A stretch of DNA of 64,000 nucleotides from Stenotrophomonas sp. 169 (GTDB taxonomy: Bacteria; Pseudomonadota; Gammaproteobacteria; Xanthomonadales; Xanthomonadaceae): positions 3,120,501 through 3,184,500 of the forward strand of contig NZ_CP061204.1 in NCBI RefSeq assembly GCF_014621775.1. Direction: 5' to 3'. Of this stretch, positions 35,401 to 44,373 are shown piece by piece. Under the pieces are notes generated by a model that made no database searches, was not told where the DNA came from, and was given only the letters and a program-made list of their open reading frames with translations. Within the stretch, counting starts at the first letter, position 1. Every line of letters begins with the position of its first letter. Position numbers and translations under genes: made by a program.

Positions 35401-36386
35401 CAGCGGTTCCGCTCGCGTTCGGCGAAAGCCTTGCTGTCGTCATGCAGGGCTTTCATCAGCTGCAGCATGTCCGCCGGCGCGGGGGCAGTGTTACGCACCG
35501 GCTCCCCGGTGATCGGGTGGTTGAATTCCAGTGTCTCGGCATGCAGCGCCTGCCGCTTGAATCCGCGCAGCGCAGCGACGAGCTCGTCACTGGCGCCCTT
35601 CGGCAGCTTCAACGCACCGCCGTACAACTGGTCACCGACGATCGCGTGGCGCAGATGCGCCATATGCACACGGATCTGGTGGGTACGGCCCGTCTCCAGA
35701 CGGCATTCCAGCGCGGTGTGCGCGCGGAACCGCTCGCGCAGGCGGTAGTGGGTGATCGCTTCCTTGCCGTCTTCGCGCACGCCCATTTTCAGGCGATCAC
35801 GGGGATGGCGATCGATCGGCGCATCGGCCGTGCCACCGGCCACCAGCGCCCCCACCACGACGGCCAGGTACTGGCGGTGCACCTGGCGCTCGGACAACTG
35901 CTCCACGAGGGCGGTCTGCGCCTGGATGGTGCGGGCGATGACCATCACGCCACTGGTGTCTTTATCCAGGCGATGCACGATGCCAGCGCGCGGCAGTGCC
36001 GACACCGACGCATCGCGGTACAGCAGTGCGTTGACCAGCGTGCCGCTGGAATTGCCGGCACCCGGATGCACCACCAGGCCCACCGGCTTGTTGATCACCA
36101 GCAGGTGCTCATCCTCGAACAGCACATCCAGCGGGATGTCTTCCGGCTCGGCGTGGGTCTGGGTTTCCAGCACCGCATTCAGGGTGGCGACCTCACCGCC
36201 ACGGACCGGGTCGCGTCCGCGCACGGTGACCCCGTCCAGCAGCACATCGCCGGATTTGATCCATTCGGTCAGCTTCGAGCGGGAGTATTCCGGAAACAGC
36301 TCGGCCAGCACCGCATCGAAGCGGCGGCCTGCAGCGGTATCGGGGACGGTGGCCTGGCGGGCCTGTTCAGCAGAGGAATCGGACAT
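35397..36386 (-). CDS. rluD: 23S rRNA pseudouridine synthase RluD
   Basis: This 329-residue enzyme makes pseudouridines in helix 69 of 23S rRNA. It has an N-terminal S4 RNA-binding domain (about 15-75; [23 protein letters not shown]) and a catalytic domain with [14 protein letters not shown], which carries the catalytic Asp. Later motifs are [24 protein letters not shown] and the C-terminal HPITGEPV. The length fits RluD rather than RluA or RluC. The gene is divergent from bamD with 114 bp between, the conserved bamD/rluD/yfiH arrangement in gammaproteobacteria. Confidence 0.95.
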
Positions 36387-36500
36387 GGCGGCAACTTTTC
36401 AAGACGAAATCGGGGATCCCGGCGACCTGTTTCAGTCGCTGGACAGGACACTAGGCTATCATCGACCCTTCGTATTCCAGCCGCGTCCCGCCTTGACACC

Positions 36501-37385
36501 ATGATCCGACGCTCTTCCCCGTTCTTCGCGCCCGTCCGCCTGACCGCCCTGCTGCTGGTCCTGGTGATCGCCGCCACCGGCTGCAACCGCGGCACCAAGG
36601 GCGATAACCCTGATGATGGCCTGCCGGTCGAGACGTTGTACCAGAAGGGCCACGGCCTGATGGAAGGCGGCAACTGGAGCGGCGCCGAGGCCAGCTTCCG
36701 CCGCCTGGTGGCCCAGTATCCGTACGGCCCCTATACCGAGCAGGCGATGATCGAAACCGCCTACGCCCAGTACAAGGCCGGCAAGAACGATGACGCGGTT
36801 TCCAGCGTCGATCGCTTCATCCGGACCTACCCGACCCACCGCAACGTGTCGTATCTCTACTACCTGCGTGGCTTGGCCAACAGTAATCGCGATACGGTTT
36901 TCCTCCGCCGCGTATGGTCGCTCGACGCAAGTCGCCGCGATCTGTCCACGCCGCGTCAGGCTTTTGCGGACTTCAACATCGTCGTTGACCGCTATCCGAA
37001 CAGCCGCTACGCCGCAGATGCGCGCAAGCGCATGATCGACCTGCGCGACGTATTCGCCCAGCACGAGTTGGACAATGCGCTGTACTACCTGCGTCGCGAG
37101 GCGTGGCTGTCGGCCGCAGGCCGTGCCACCTATCTGCTGGAGACCTATCCGCAGAGTGCCTACCAGTACGACGCGGTGGCAGTGCTGGCAGATGCCTACA
37201 CCCACGCAGGCAACAAGGTCCTGGCCGACGACGCCCGTCGCGTGCTGGAGCTGAACGCTCCGGACCATCCGTGGCTGAAGAACGAGTGGCCGGACTACCC
37301 GTGGATGGTCCGCAAGCTCAACCCGTTCGCGGGTGAGAAGTCGGCCACCACCGGCCAGCGCAATGCGACGATGAACCGCAAGTAG
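36501..37385 (+). CDS. bamD: Outer-membrane assembly lipoprotein BamD
   Basis: This 294-residue lipoprotein is an essential part of the BAM complex, which folds barrel proteins into the outer membrane. It has a signal sequence with lipobox AATGC (C28), followed by about five TPR units: LYQKGHGLMEGGNWSGAEASF, then TEQAMIETAYAQYKAGKNDDA, and so on. FNIVVDRYPNSRYAADARKRM is a typical BamD segment. The ATG at 36501 gives the shortest good lipoprotein signal; the long upstream extension of the frame overlaps rluD antisense and is not coding. A strong intrinsic terminator follows. Confidence 0.96.
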   Translation: MIRRSSPFFAPVRLTALLLVLVIAATGCNRGTKGDNPDDGLPVETLYQKGHGLMEGGNWSGAEASFRRLVAQYPYGPYTEQAMIETAYAQYKAGKNDDAVSSVDRFIRTYPTHRNVSYLYYLRGLANSNRDTVFLRRVWSLDASRRDLSTPRQAFADFNIVVDRYPNSRYAADARKRMIDLRDVFAQHELDNALYYLRREAWLSAAGRATYLLETYPQSAYQYDAVAVLADAYTHAGNKVLADDARRVLELNAPDHPWLKNEWPDYPWMVRKLNPFAGEKSATTGQRNATMNRK

Positions 37386-37411
37386 GTCGCAACGGTATAC
37401 CGGTCAGACGA

Positions 37412-37441
37412 ACGCCCCGCTTTCGCGGGGCGTTTTTTTTT
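37412..37441 (+). terminator. Strong intrinsic terminator of bamD
   Basis: ACGCCCCGC-TTTC-GCGGGGCGT with an unbroken run of Ts (37434-37441) is the clearest Rho-independent terminator in the window. It also lies just beyond the end of the convergent four-gene paralog array. Confidence 0.95.
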
Positions 37442-37460
37442 GCGGGTCAGTGCGGAACTC

Positions 37461-38405
37461 TCAGCCCAGACCGTGCTTCCGATTCAGAAAGTGCGCCAGT
37501 TCCTGCAGCACGCGCGTGACCTGCTTGTCGGAAAGGTCCGCATTACGCTCCCCCTCTTGCGCTGGACGCGGCCATGCTTCGTCCAGCCACCGGCCGATCT
37601 GCACACGGCAGGTCGTATCCATGTGCCGAGGGTGCAACCGGTACAGGTGCTCACGCTGATCCAACAACGCGGCGTGGATCAACCTGCCCTGTACGCCCAC
37701 TGGCTCCAACGGATCTTCCACGCTCATGTCGCCTTCAAAAAGCGCACGCAGGTCATCAGCGGTATACGCCGCCGAAGGTGCCGGAGCATCGACACCTCGC
37801 AGTTGCACGATCACGCGTTCCAGCGCGCTCATCGCGTTCAGATAGGTGTCGGATTGCCGGGTATCCCGCAGCAGATGCCGACGCGCCGGCATACAGTCGA
37901 CCCGTATTTCCTCAGCCGCCACCGCGCACGCACCTGCAGAATCCCGCTGAACGCTTCGCTCGATCACACTGACGCAGCCGGGGATGCCGCCATCGGCGCA
38001 CGCCGCGGCGGCAGCAGCCGTCAGACAGTGTGCGACAACAAAAGAAGGCTCGTGCGAACCCGCACCGAGTTCGCTGATGCACGCTGCCAGTGCGGGCTGC
38101 AGTGACGTGTACAAGACGGCAGGATCGGAACCGACGGCGTCCAAGTGCAGGGGCTGTACGCCGCCCTCTGCCCTGCTCCCACGCGTCAGCGCTGCGACGA
38201 CGATGGGCCACCACGTCGCCGCATTGTGCAGCAGGCGACCCGGCGCCAGCACATCCAATGCGCCCATCACCGCCCTACCCAGCGGCGCTACCGTATTGCT
38301 TACCCCGCGCAGCGCCGCGCCGAACTGCAGTAACCCAGGTGATCGCGCATCCTCGGGCACCCGCCGTACGACGCAAGCGCCCGGACAGGTTGTCGAGAGG
38401 ATCAT
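37461..38405 (-). CDS. Paralog A of the four-gene Cys4 family, unknown function
   Basis: This protein of about 314 residues is last in the array. N-terminal block: AVMGALDVLAPGRLLHNA (47-64) then a hydrophobic stretch (65-73). Cys module: C109-x17-C127-x8-C136-x7-C144. C-terminal helix: LSDKQVTRVLQELAHFLNRK. The same landmarks occur in the next two genes upstream, B and D. The chosen ATG (38403-38405) lies 19 bp after the B stop with GGTG nearby; a further in-frame ATG at 38462 would overlap B. I cannot assign a family or function. The evenly spaced cysteines and hydrophobic N-terminal segment suggest a disulfide-bonded domain outside the cytoplasm, but no clean signal peptide is seen. Confidence 0.8.
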   Translation of the reverse strand: MILSTTCPGACVVRRVPEDARSPGLLQFGAALRGVSNTVAPLGRAVMGALDVLAPGRLLHNAATWWPIVVAALTRGSRAEGGVQPLHLDAVGSDPAVLYTSLQPALAACISELGAGSHEPSFVVAHCLTAAAAAACADGGIPGCVSVIERSVQRDSAGACAVAAEEIRVDCMPARRHLLRDTRQSDTYLNAMSALERVIVQLRGVDAPAPSAAYTADDLRALFEGDMSVEDPLEPVGVQGRLIHAALLDQREHLYRLHPRHMDTTCRVQIGRWLDEAWPRPAQEGERNADLSDKQVTRVLQELAHFLNRKHGLG

Positions 38406-38424
38406 TCCTGCACCTGGCGGCCGC

Positions 38425-39543
38425 TCACGACGCGGTCCCTGCTGCAGCGGCATGGCGCTCATTGAGCCGTTGTGCGAGCTCGGCCAGCACGAACCTCAGC
38501 TGGCCCTTCGTGATGGGCACCACACTATCCACCGGATACCGCCGATCCAACCCGTTTTCAATAACCCCGAGCGCGGAGTCATCCAAACGCTGCGGCTGCA
38601 GCTGATAGGCCTGCGCAGCCAGCCGATGAACCACTGAGCGCAGCTGCAGACCGGCTTGGCTGCAAGCACCACGCAACGCCTCTCGGTGGGCAGACTGCTC
38701 CACCAGCGCGTACAGGTCCTCGCCGGTGCAGGGCCGTCTCAGCTGCGTAAACGCCTCGCCCAGCGACTTCCTCAGCGCGTGGCGAAGCCCGTCCAGCGCC
38801 TTGTGGTAGACGGGATCTGCAGCAGCTTTTGGATACAGTTCGTCGAAGAGTGTCCGCGCATCTTCATCCTCCTGTCCCGCCTCTTCATCGCCTGCCACAG
38901 CCGGCTGCAGGGTCTGTACCGTGCGGTCGACTACGTCCAGACACGCGCCATCGCCTGATTCGCCGCACATCGCCATCGCCTCGGCAACAAGGCAGTGCGC
39001 CATGACATGGCTGTCGCGCTCGGCCTTGCCCGTTTCCACTGCATCGCCGAGCTTTTTCATGCACGCCTGCAGCGCGGGCAGCACGGTCTGTTCGAACATC
39101 GTCTCCAGCGCAGTTGGGCGCGAGCCGCTGTCACGCTCCTGGTCCACTGCAAAAGCGGGATCTTCGTCAAGGTGAAGAAACTCGGCACCTGCGCCCCGCC
39201 AGCCCGTGCTGCGCAGTGAATCAAGACGGTCCCAATGCGGATGTCCAGCGATATCCGGACTGAAGGGAGGTGGGATGTGTCTGGTCAAGCCGCGCCCCTG
39301 TGCGCTGCCTACAGCGGCCAGACCGACGCCAATCGTGAACCATCGCGCCGCGTTATCCAGCACGCGCCGGGGGGCCATCAGATCGAGCGCGCCCAGCGTC
39401 GCCCTTGCCACCCCGGCGGTGACGTTGCCGACCCAATCTGGCACGAATCGCTGTTGCCCACGTAACGGTGTTGATCCATGATCGCGCCCTCCCCGCGCCA
39501 TGGTGCAGGGGACGGCGAGCGCGGGAGCTGCTGGAATTTCCAT
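38425..39543 (-). CDS. Paralog B of the four-gene Cys4 family, unknown function
   Basis: At 372 residues this is the longest member. N-terminal block: ATLGALDLMAPRRVLDNAAR (48-67) followed by the hydrophobic WFTIGVGLAAVGSA (68-81). A specific insert (about 85-150) precedes the Cys module C161-x22-C184-x8-C193-x7-C201, where the first spacer is five residues longer than in its paralogs. An acidic linker follows (DEEAGQEDEDAR). It ends ITKGQLRFVLAELAQRLNER plus a short tail. The start ATG at 39541-39543 has AAGGA eight bases upstream. The function is unknown. It is 56 bp after C and 19 bp before A on the same strand. Confidence 0.82.
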   Translation of the reverse strand: MEIPAAPALAVPCTMARGGRDHGSTPLRGQQRFVPDWVGNVTAGVARATLGALDLMAPRRVLDNAARWFTIGVGLAAVGSAQGRGLTRHIPPPFSPDIAGHPHWDRLDSLRSTGWRGAGAEFLHLDEDPAFAVDQERDSGSRPTALETMFEQTVLPALQACMKKLGDAVETGKAERDSHVMAHCLVAEAMAMCGESGDGACLDVVDRTVQTLQPAVAGDEEAGQEDEDARTLFDELYPKAAADPVYHKALDGLRHALRKSLGEAFTQLRRPCTGEDLYALVEQSAHREALRGACSQAGLQLRSVVHRLAAQAYQLQPQRLDDSALGVIENGLDRRYPVDSVVPITKGQLRFVLAELAQRLNERHAAAAGTAS

Positions 39544-39599
39544 GTCGATGTCCTTCTTTCAAGTGATGATGAATCCGCCTCAGCGTCCTGCCGCTGTCG

Positions 39600-40454
39600 T
39601 CAGTGTCGGTTCAACCAAGCGGCCAACAAGCCGGTGACGTGATCGCGCTGAAGGTCACTGATCGCTCTTCCATCCGCCTGCGGCAGCGAAAGGTTGAGCC
39701 ACTCGTCCAGTTCCGGACCCAGCGCGGTGGCGTAATGTTCAGGGCGAGCGTCGATCAGGTGATGGCCGGTGCGCTGCAACAGGGGATACAGCGCTGCCCC
39801 TGCAGCACGCAGTGCCCAGTCAAACCGCTGCATGGCACGGCTGCCGATCGGCTCGACCCTGTCAAGCTCCCGCACCCGGCCCAGCAGATCACTGCCCGCC
39901 ACACCCAGCGGCAAGCGAGCTGGATCGGACTCGATCAGATCGAAATAGGCCGATTCCAGCCTCAGCAGAATCTGCTGATACTCGTAGGTGTTCCGCGCTT
40001 TGCGCTGGATCACGTCCTGCAGGTCGGGCAGCGTACGAGCCACCGCGATGTGGAGAGGCCCCGGCGCCTGGCGGTGTACACGCTGCTCCAGCGCACGCTT
40101 GGCGTGTCGGCCGAGAGCGCGCAGGCACCAGGGATCGTCCCCCGCTTCACAGGCCGCTACGGCCTGCTCCTGCAGACACAACGCCTCGGCACGGGCATCG
40201 GGTAGGCCGTGCGCCTGGCGCCGTTGCAGGCAGCCATGCAGCTGCCTGTCATCATCCCGCAACGGCAGGGCACTCCGGCCCGATCTGTCGCCGGCGTTGG
40301 CCGGCACCTGCCAGTGACGACCTTGGTTGCAGATGTCGGAAAGGGGGAGTTCCATCAGCGAGCGCGTGTGCTGGTCGCCCTGCACTGAAGGGCGGCCCTG
40401 CGCTGCAGCAGCCGCCCCTCCCAGCATCGTTAAAATACCCTCGTAAACCCTCAT
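39600..40454 (-). CDS. Paralog C of the four-gene Cys4 family, N-terminally shortened
   Basis: This 284-residue member lacks the GALDxxAPxRVL block of A, B and D. It starts directly at what looks like the hydrophobic end of that leader (GILTMLGGAAAAAQGRP, compare VGLAAVGSAQGRG in B). The Cys module is intact: C75-x17-C93-x8-C102-x7-C110. Later shared landmarks are EYQQILLRLESAY and the C-terminal DHVTGLLAAWLNRH. The ATG at 40452-40454 is preceded by AGGAGGTG, one of the best ribosome-binding sites in the window, so the short N-terminus is probably genuine. The first 20 residues could act as a signal peptide. The function is unknown. Confidence 0.8.
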   Translation of the reverse strand: MRVYEGILTMLGGAAAAAQGRPSVQGDQHTRSLMELPLSDICNQGRHWQVPANAGDRSGRSALPLRDDDRQLHGCLQRRQAHGLPDARAEALCLQEQAVAACEAGDDPWCLRALGRHAKRALEQRVHRQAPGPLHIAVARTLPDLQDVIQRKARNTYEYQQILLRLESAYFDLIESDPARLPLGVAGSDLLGRVRELDRVEPIGSRAMQRFDWALRAAGAALYPLLQRTGHHLIDARPEHYATALGPELDEWLNLSLPQADGRAISDLQRDHVTGLLAAWLNRH

Positions 40455-40528
40455 CTGCGGCACCTCCTATGTCGATTCCCCACCGGTAGTGCGGGAGCAG
40501 GCGTAACACCGAGCACCTTGCCTGGGCA

Positions 40529-41491
40529 TCAACTGACAGGACGCCTTGGGTCGCGGTGATTGAGCCAGAATGCAAGATCGCCCAACACCTGCTTCGCCTG
40601 CTCACGCGTCATTTTCGCCTGCCCCGCCTGCGGGTACCGGAGAGCGACGTCCTGCAGGAATTCCGCATGCCATTGTTCGTCCACCAGCTCGGGACGCTGG
40701 ATGTACACCTGCTCGCCTGCCTCAGCCCGAGCGCGCCCCAGCTGCACGGCCGGCGCCACGGCCTCGCTCCAGAAGGGCTCGCCTTGCAGCGGATTGCCGA
40801 TGAGTAGCTGCACCTCGTCGGCGGTATAGCGAACGGTGGTATCGGTCAGATCACGTCGGGTCTGCCTGCCCAGCGCCGTCTCCAGTACCAACATCGCGGT
40901 GCGATACTCGTCTGAATCCACAAAGTGCTTTCGCGTTTCCTGTTTTGCCTTCTGCGATGCTTGGCGCGCTGTGAGCTGCCCATCACGGAACAGCTCGTTG
41001 CTTCCCACCTCCAATTCAGCCCGACGGTTATCGGTTGCGCTGTTCACCGCCTGCTGCATTCCCCTGTTCAACGTCCTTGCCGCTGCGTCCACGCAGCCGG
41101 GATCCGTCCCCTGCGCGCAGATACGCAGCAGAGACTCCGTCAGGCATTGGGCTGCGTACCGCTCCGCGGGAAGCGGGCCAGCGCCGGTTCCCCCCAGGCA
41201 CGTGCGCAGTTCAGCAGCATCGAGATCAAAAAGATAATTGGCCTCGCTCTGATAACCGCCGCCATGGCGGAGCGGGCTGGCCGCTACATTGCTGATCGCC
41301 GACAACGCCAGTGCGCCAGGCAGCACGCGCCGAAGCCCACGCAGCACGCGGTTGGGCGCCAGTTCGTCCAGCACGGTCAGGGCCGCAACGCCGACGTGGC
41401 GTATCGCGTTGGCAACGCCGGAGACAGCACGCGCGCTGTGCCCGGCAAGGGAAAACGAGGGCGGCGGGGTGGAGCAGATGGAAAGGGGCAT
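40529..41491 (-). CDS. Paralog D of the four-gene Cys4 family, unknown function
   Basis: This 320-residue protein is first in transcription order. N-terminal block: VAALTVLDELAPNRVLRGLR (35-54) then a hydrophobic stretch (57-70). Cys module: C98-x17-C116-x8-C125-x7-C133. The middle is charged and helical (QASQKAKQETRKHF), followed by EYRTAMLVLETALG and the C-terminal helix MTREQAKQVLGDLAFWLNHR. The ATG at 41489-41491 has no clear ribosome-binding site, and no later Met suits the N-terminal block. It is 74 bp ahead of C and 107 bp after nadE on the same strand, so it may belong to the nadE transcript or have its own promoter. Confidence 0.8.
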   Translation of the reverse strand: MPLSICSTPPPSFSLAGHSARAVSGVANAIRHVGVAALTVLDELAPNRVLRGLRRVLPGALALSAISNVAASPLRHGGGYQSEANYLFDLDAAELRTCLGGTGAGPLPAERYAAQCLTESLLRICAQGTDPGCVDAAARTLNRGMQQAVNSATDNRRAELEVGSNELFRDGQLTARQASQKAKQETRKHFVDSDEYRTAMLVLETALGRQTRRDLTDTTVRYTADEVQLLIGNPLQGEPFWSEAVAPAVQLGRARAEAGEQVYIQRPELVDEQWHAEFLQDVALRYPQAGQAKMTREQAKQVLGDLAFWLNHRDPRRPVS

Positions 41492-41598
41492 GCGTTCGGC
41501 ACAGACAAGGGAAGGTCTGCTGAACGTTAATCAACGTCGCAGCCCGCCACTGCCATTTCCCGCGCACGCGCGCACCGATGCACGCTGGTTGACAGCCC

Positions 41599-43233
41599 TC
41601 AGCCGGTATAGCCGTTGGTGATCGGGTAGCGACGCTCGCGTCCGAACGCGCGTCGCGACACCTTCGGTCCCGGCGCGGCCTGATGGCGCTTCCACTCGCT
41701 GATGCGCACCAAGCGCAGCACCCGGTCCACGACCTCGGTGGCGTAGCCGGCCGCGATGATCTCTTCGCGTGACTGTTCCTGGTCCACGAACCGGTACAGG
41801 ATGCCATCGAGCACGTCGTACGCCGGCAACGAGTCCTGATCGGTCTGGTTGTCGCGCAGCTCAGCCGATGGCGGCCGGCTGATCACCGCAGGCGGAATGA
41901 CCGGCGCGCCCCCCACGGTGTTGCGCCACTTCGCCAAGCCGAACACTTCTGTCTTGTACAGGTCTTTCAACGGCGCGTAGCCACCGCACATGTCGCCGTA
42001 GATGGTCGCGTAGCCGACGGCATACTCGCTCTTGTTGCCCGTGGTGAGCAGCAGCCCGCCGAACTTGTTCGCCAGCGCCATCAGGATCACCCCGCGGCTG
42101 CGGCTCTGCAGGTTCTCTTCGGTGATGTCGGGCGTGGTGCCTTCGAACATCGGCGCCAACGCCTCCATCAGGCCCTTGAACGCCGGCTCGATCGACACCT
42201 GCTCCAGCTTCACGCCCAGCGCCTCGCATTGCTCGGCGGCCAGGTCATTGGACAGCCCTGCGGTGTAGCGCGATGGCAGCCGAACGGCCGTGACATTCTC
42301 TGCTCCCAGTGCATCCACGGCCATCGCCAGCACCAGCGCCGAATCAATGCCGCCGGACAGGCCCAGCCAGACTTTCTGGAAGCCGTTCTTGGCGCAGTAA
42401 TCCTGCAACCCACGGGTCACCGCGCGCCAAGCCAGCGCGTCCATGCTTTCATCGCCGTCGTCCATCCACAGCAGCGGCAGGAACCGGCGCTGCTCGCTCT
42501 CGTATTCCACGACCAGCCACTGCTCGGTGAACGCAGCGGCCGCCGGGTGGACCGTGCCATCGGCATCGGCCACCACCGAAGCGCCATCGAACACCAGCGC
42601 ATCCTGGCCGCCGACCACGTTGAGGTAGGCGATCGCCGCACCGCTTTCCCGCGTGCGCGCCGCCAGCACGGCATCGCGCTGCGCGTGCTTGCCGCGCTCG
42701 TAAGGTGAGGCATTGGGCACCACCACCAGCTGCGCCCCACTGCGCACGGTATCGGCCAGCGGTTCGGCGAACCACAGGTCTTCGCAGATCAGCACGCCCA
42801 CCGGCACGCCGTTGACCTCGAATACGCAGCTGGGGCCGTCCGGATCGATGTCGAAGTAGCGGCGCTCATCGAACACGGCGTAGTTGGGCAGCTCGCGCTT
42901 GCGGTACGTTTTTTCCACGATGCCATCGCGGAGCACGCTGGCGGCGTTGTACACCACCGGCCCGGCCGGCTGCGGCCAGCCCACCACCGCCGTGATGCCT
43001 TTGCACGATGCCGCGATGCGTTCCATCGCCTGCTCGCAGTGGCGCAGGAAGCCGGGGCGCAGCAACAGGTCTTCCGGTGGATAGCCACTGATGGCCAGTT
43101 CCGGGAACACCACCAGGTCGGCACCGTGGTCGTCGCGCGCCTGCTCGATCATTTCGATGATGCGATCGGTGTTGGCGGCGACCGCGCCGACCGGGAAATC
43201 AAACTGCGCCATCGCGATGCGGATCGAAGCCAT
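41599..43233 (-). CDS. nadE: Glutamine-dependent NAD+ synthase
   Basis: This 544-residue enzyme converts nicotinate adenine dinucleotide to NAD+ with glutamine as nitrogen donor. The N-terminal nitrilase-type glutaminase (1-255) has Glu in VFPELAISGYPPEDLL, Lys in KRELPNYAVFDERRYF, and Cys in GVLICEDLWF. The C-terminal synthetase (265-540) has the PP-loop LSGGIDSALVLAMAVDALG and the TTGNKSEYAVGYATIYGDM block. The length matches two-domain NadE. The protein is cytosolic. It is followed on the same strand by the four-gene paralog array. Confidence 0.96.
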   Translation of the reverse strand: MASIRIAMAQFDFPVGAVAANTDRIIEMIEQARDDHGADLVVFPELAISGYPPEDLLLRPGFLRHCEQAMERIAASCKGITAVVGWPQPAGPVVYNAASVLRDGIVEKTYRKRELPNYAVFDERRYFDIDPDGPSCVFEVNGVPVGVLICEDLWFAEPLADTVRSGAQLVVVPNASPYERGKHAQRDAVLAARTRESGAAIAYLNVVGGQDALVFDGASVVADADGTVHPAAAAFTEQWLVVEYESEQRRFLPLLWMDDGDESMDALAWRAVTRGLQDYCAKNGFQKVWLGLSGGIDSALVLAMAVDALGAENVTAVRLPSRYTAGLSNDLAAEQCEALGVKLEQVSIEPAFKGLMEALAPMFEGTTPDITEENLQSRSRGVILMALANKFGGLLLTTGNKSEYAVGYATIYGDMCGGYAPLKDLYKTEVFGLAKWRNTVGGAPVIPPAVISRPPSAELRDNQTDQDSLPAYDVLDGILYRFVDQEQSREEIIAAGYATEVVDRVLRLVRISEWKRHQAAPGPKVSRRAFGRERRYPITNGYTG

Positions 43234-43319
43234 GAAGATTCCAGCCTGTGGTTGCTATGCCGCCATTGTAGCGCCGGGCCATCGCGGGCGATCCTGCTGC
43301 AACCTTGCGGACGCCTTCC

Positions 43320-43447
43320 GCCGAGCATGGCTCGGCGCTACCTGGCGTGCTGCCGTCCTGCCGGACCGCTCCGCCCATACGCAGAAAGCCGCCCGAAGGC
43401 GGCTCTCTGTTTTCGCTGGCAGTCGCCGAGCGGGGCCCGGCGCTACC
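43320..43447. repeat. Two SMAG elements between sucD and nadE
   Basis: GCCGAGCATGGCTCGGCGCTACC (43320-43342) and a variant with GCCGAGC-GGG-GCCCGGCGCTACC-type arms (43425-43447) are GTAG elements in reverse orientation. They flank the sucD terminator in the 243-bp gap. Confidence 0.8.
43387..43404 (-). terminator. Terminator of sucCD
   Basis: On the minus strand AGCCGCC-TTCG-GGCGGCT followed by TTCT forms a 7-bp stem with the stable UUCG tetraloop, downstream of sucD. Confidence 0.75.
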
Positions 43448-43476
43448 GATCGTGCCGGCCGGGGCCGGCAGCGATC

Positions 43477-44352
43477 TTACTTGACCAGCTTGGCGATGGC
43501 CGCGCCCAGGTCGCCCGGCGAACGGACCGTGACCACGCCCGCAGCTTCCATCGCTGCGAACTTGCCTTCCGCCGTGCCCTTGCCGCCCGATGCGATCGCA
43601 CCGGCATGGCCCATGCGCTTGCCGGCCGGTGCCGACGCGCCGGCGATGAAGCCGACGACCGGCTTCTTCACGAACTGCTTGATGTATTCAGCGCCCGCTT
43701 CTTCGGCGTCGCCGCCGATTTCGCCGACCATGATGATGCCCAGGGTCTGCGGATCTTCGTTGAACAGCTTGAGGCAGTCGACGAAGTTCAGGCCGTTGAT
43801 CGGGTCACCGCCGATGCCGATGCAGGTGGACTGGCCCAGGCCGACTTCCGTGGTCTGCTTGACCGCTTCATAGGTCAGGGTGCCCGAACGGGACACGATG
43901 CCGATCTTGCCCGGCATGTGGATGTGGCCCGGCATGATGCCGATCTTGCACTCGCCGGGGGTGATGACACCCGGGCAGTTCGGACCGACCAGCACGGTGT
44001 CCGGATGGGCACGGGTCAGCACGTTCTTGACGCGCAGCATGTCCAGCACCGGAATGCCTTCGGTGATGCACACGATGACCTTGATGCCGGCCGCAGCCGC
44101 TTCCAGGATCGCGTCAGCCGCATACGGCGGCGGCACGTAGATCACCGACGCATCGGCGCCGGTGTTCTGCACGGCATCGGCCACGGTGTTGAACACCGGC
44201 AGGTCGATGTGGGTGGTGCCACCCTTGCCCGGGGTCACGCCGCCGACGACCTGGGTGCCGTACTCGATCATCTGGGTCGCGTGGAAGGTGCCCTGCTGGC
44301 CGGTAAAGCCCTGCACGATCACCTTGGTGTTCTTGTTGATCAAAACTGACAT
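43477..44352 (-). CDS. sucD: Succinyl-CoA synthetase alpha subunit
   Basis: This 291-residue subunit of the TCA-cycle enzyme interconverts succinyl-CoA and succinate with nucleotide phosphorylation. It has an N-terminal CoA-binding Rossmann domain ([22 protein letters not shown]) and a ligase domain with the phosphorylated His in [17 protein letters not shown] (His near residue 248). It lies 21 bp after sucC, in the standard sucCD operon, with a UUCG hairpin downstream. The length is that of typical proteobacterial SucD (about 290). Confidence 0.97.
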
Positions 44353-44373
44353 TGGATTTCCTTCGGTGTCGAA

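Noticed and set aside
37461..41491. Type IV secretion (XVIPCD) or Rhs/CDI-type toxin-immunity assignment for the four paralogs
   Set aside because: No XVIPCD-like C-terminal region, no Rhs repeats, no two-partner secretion domain and no alternating small acidic immunity genes are visible.
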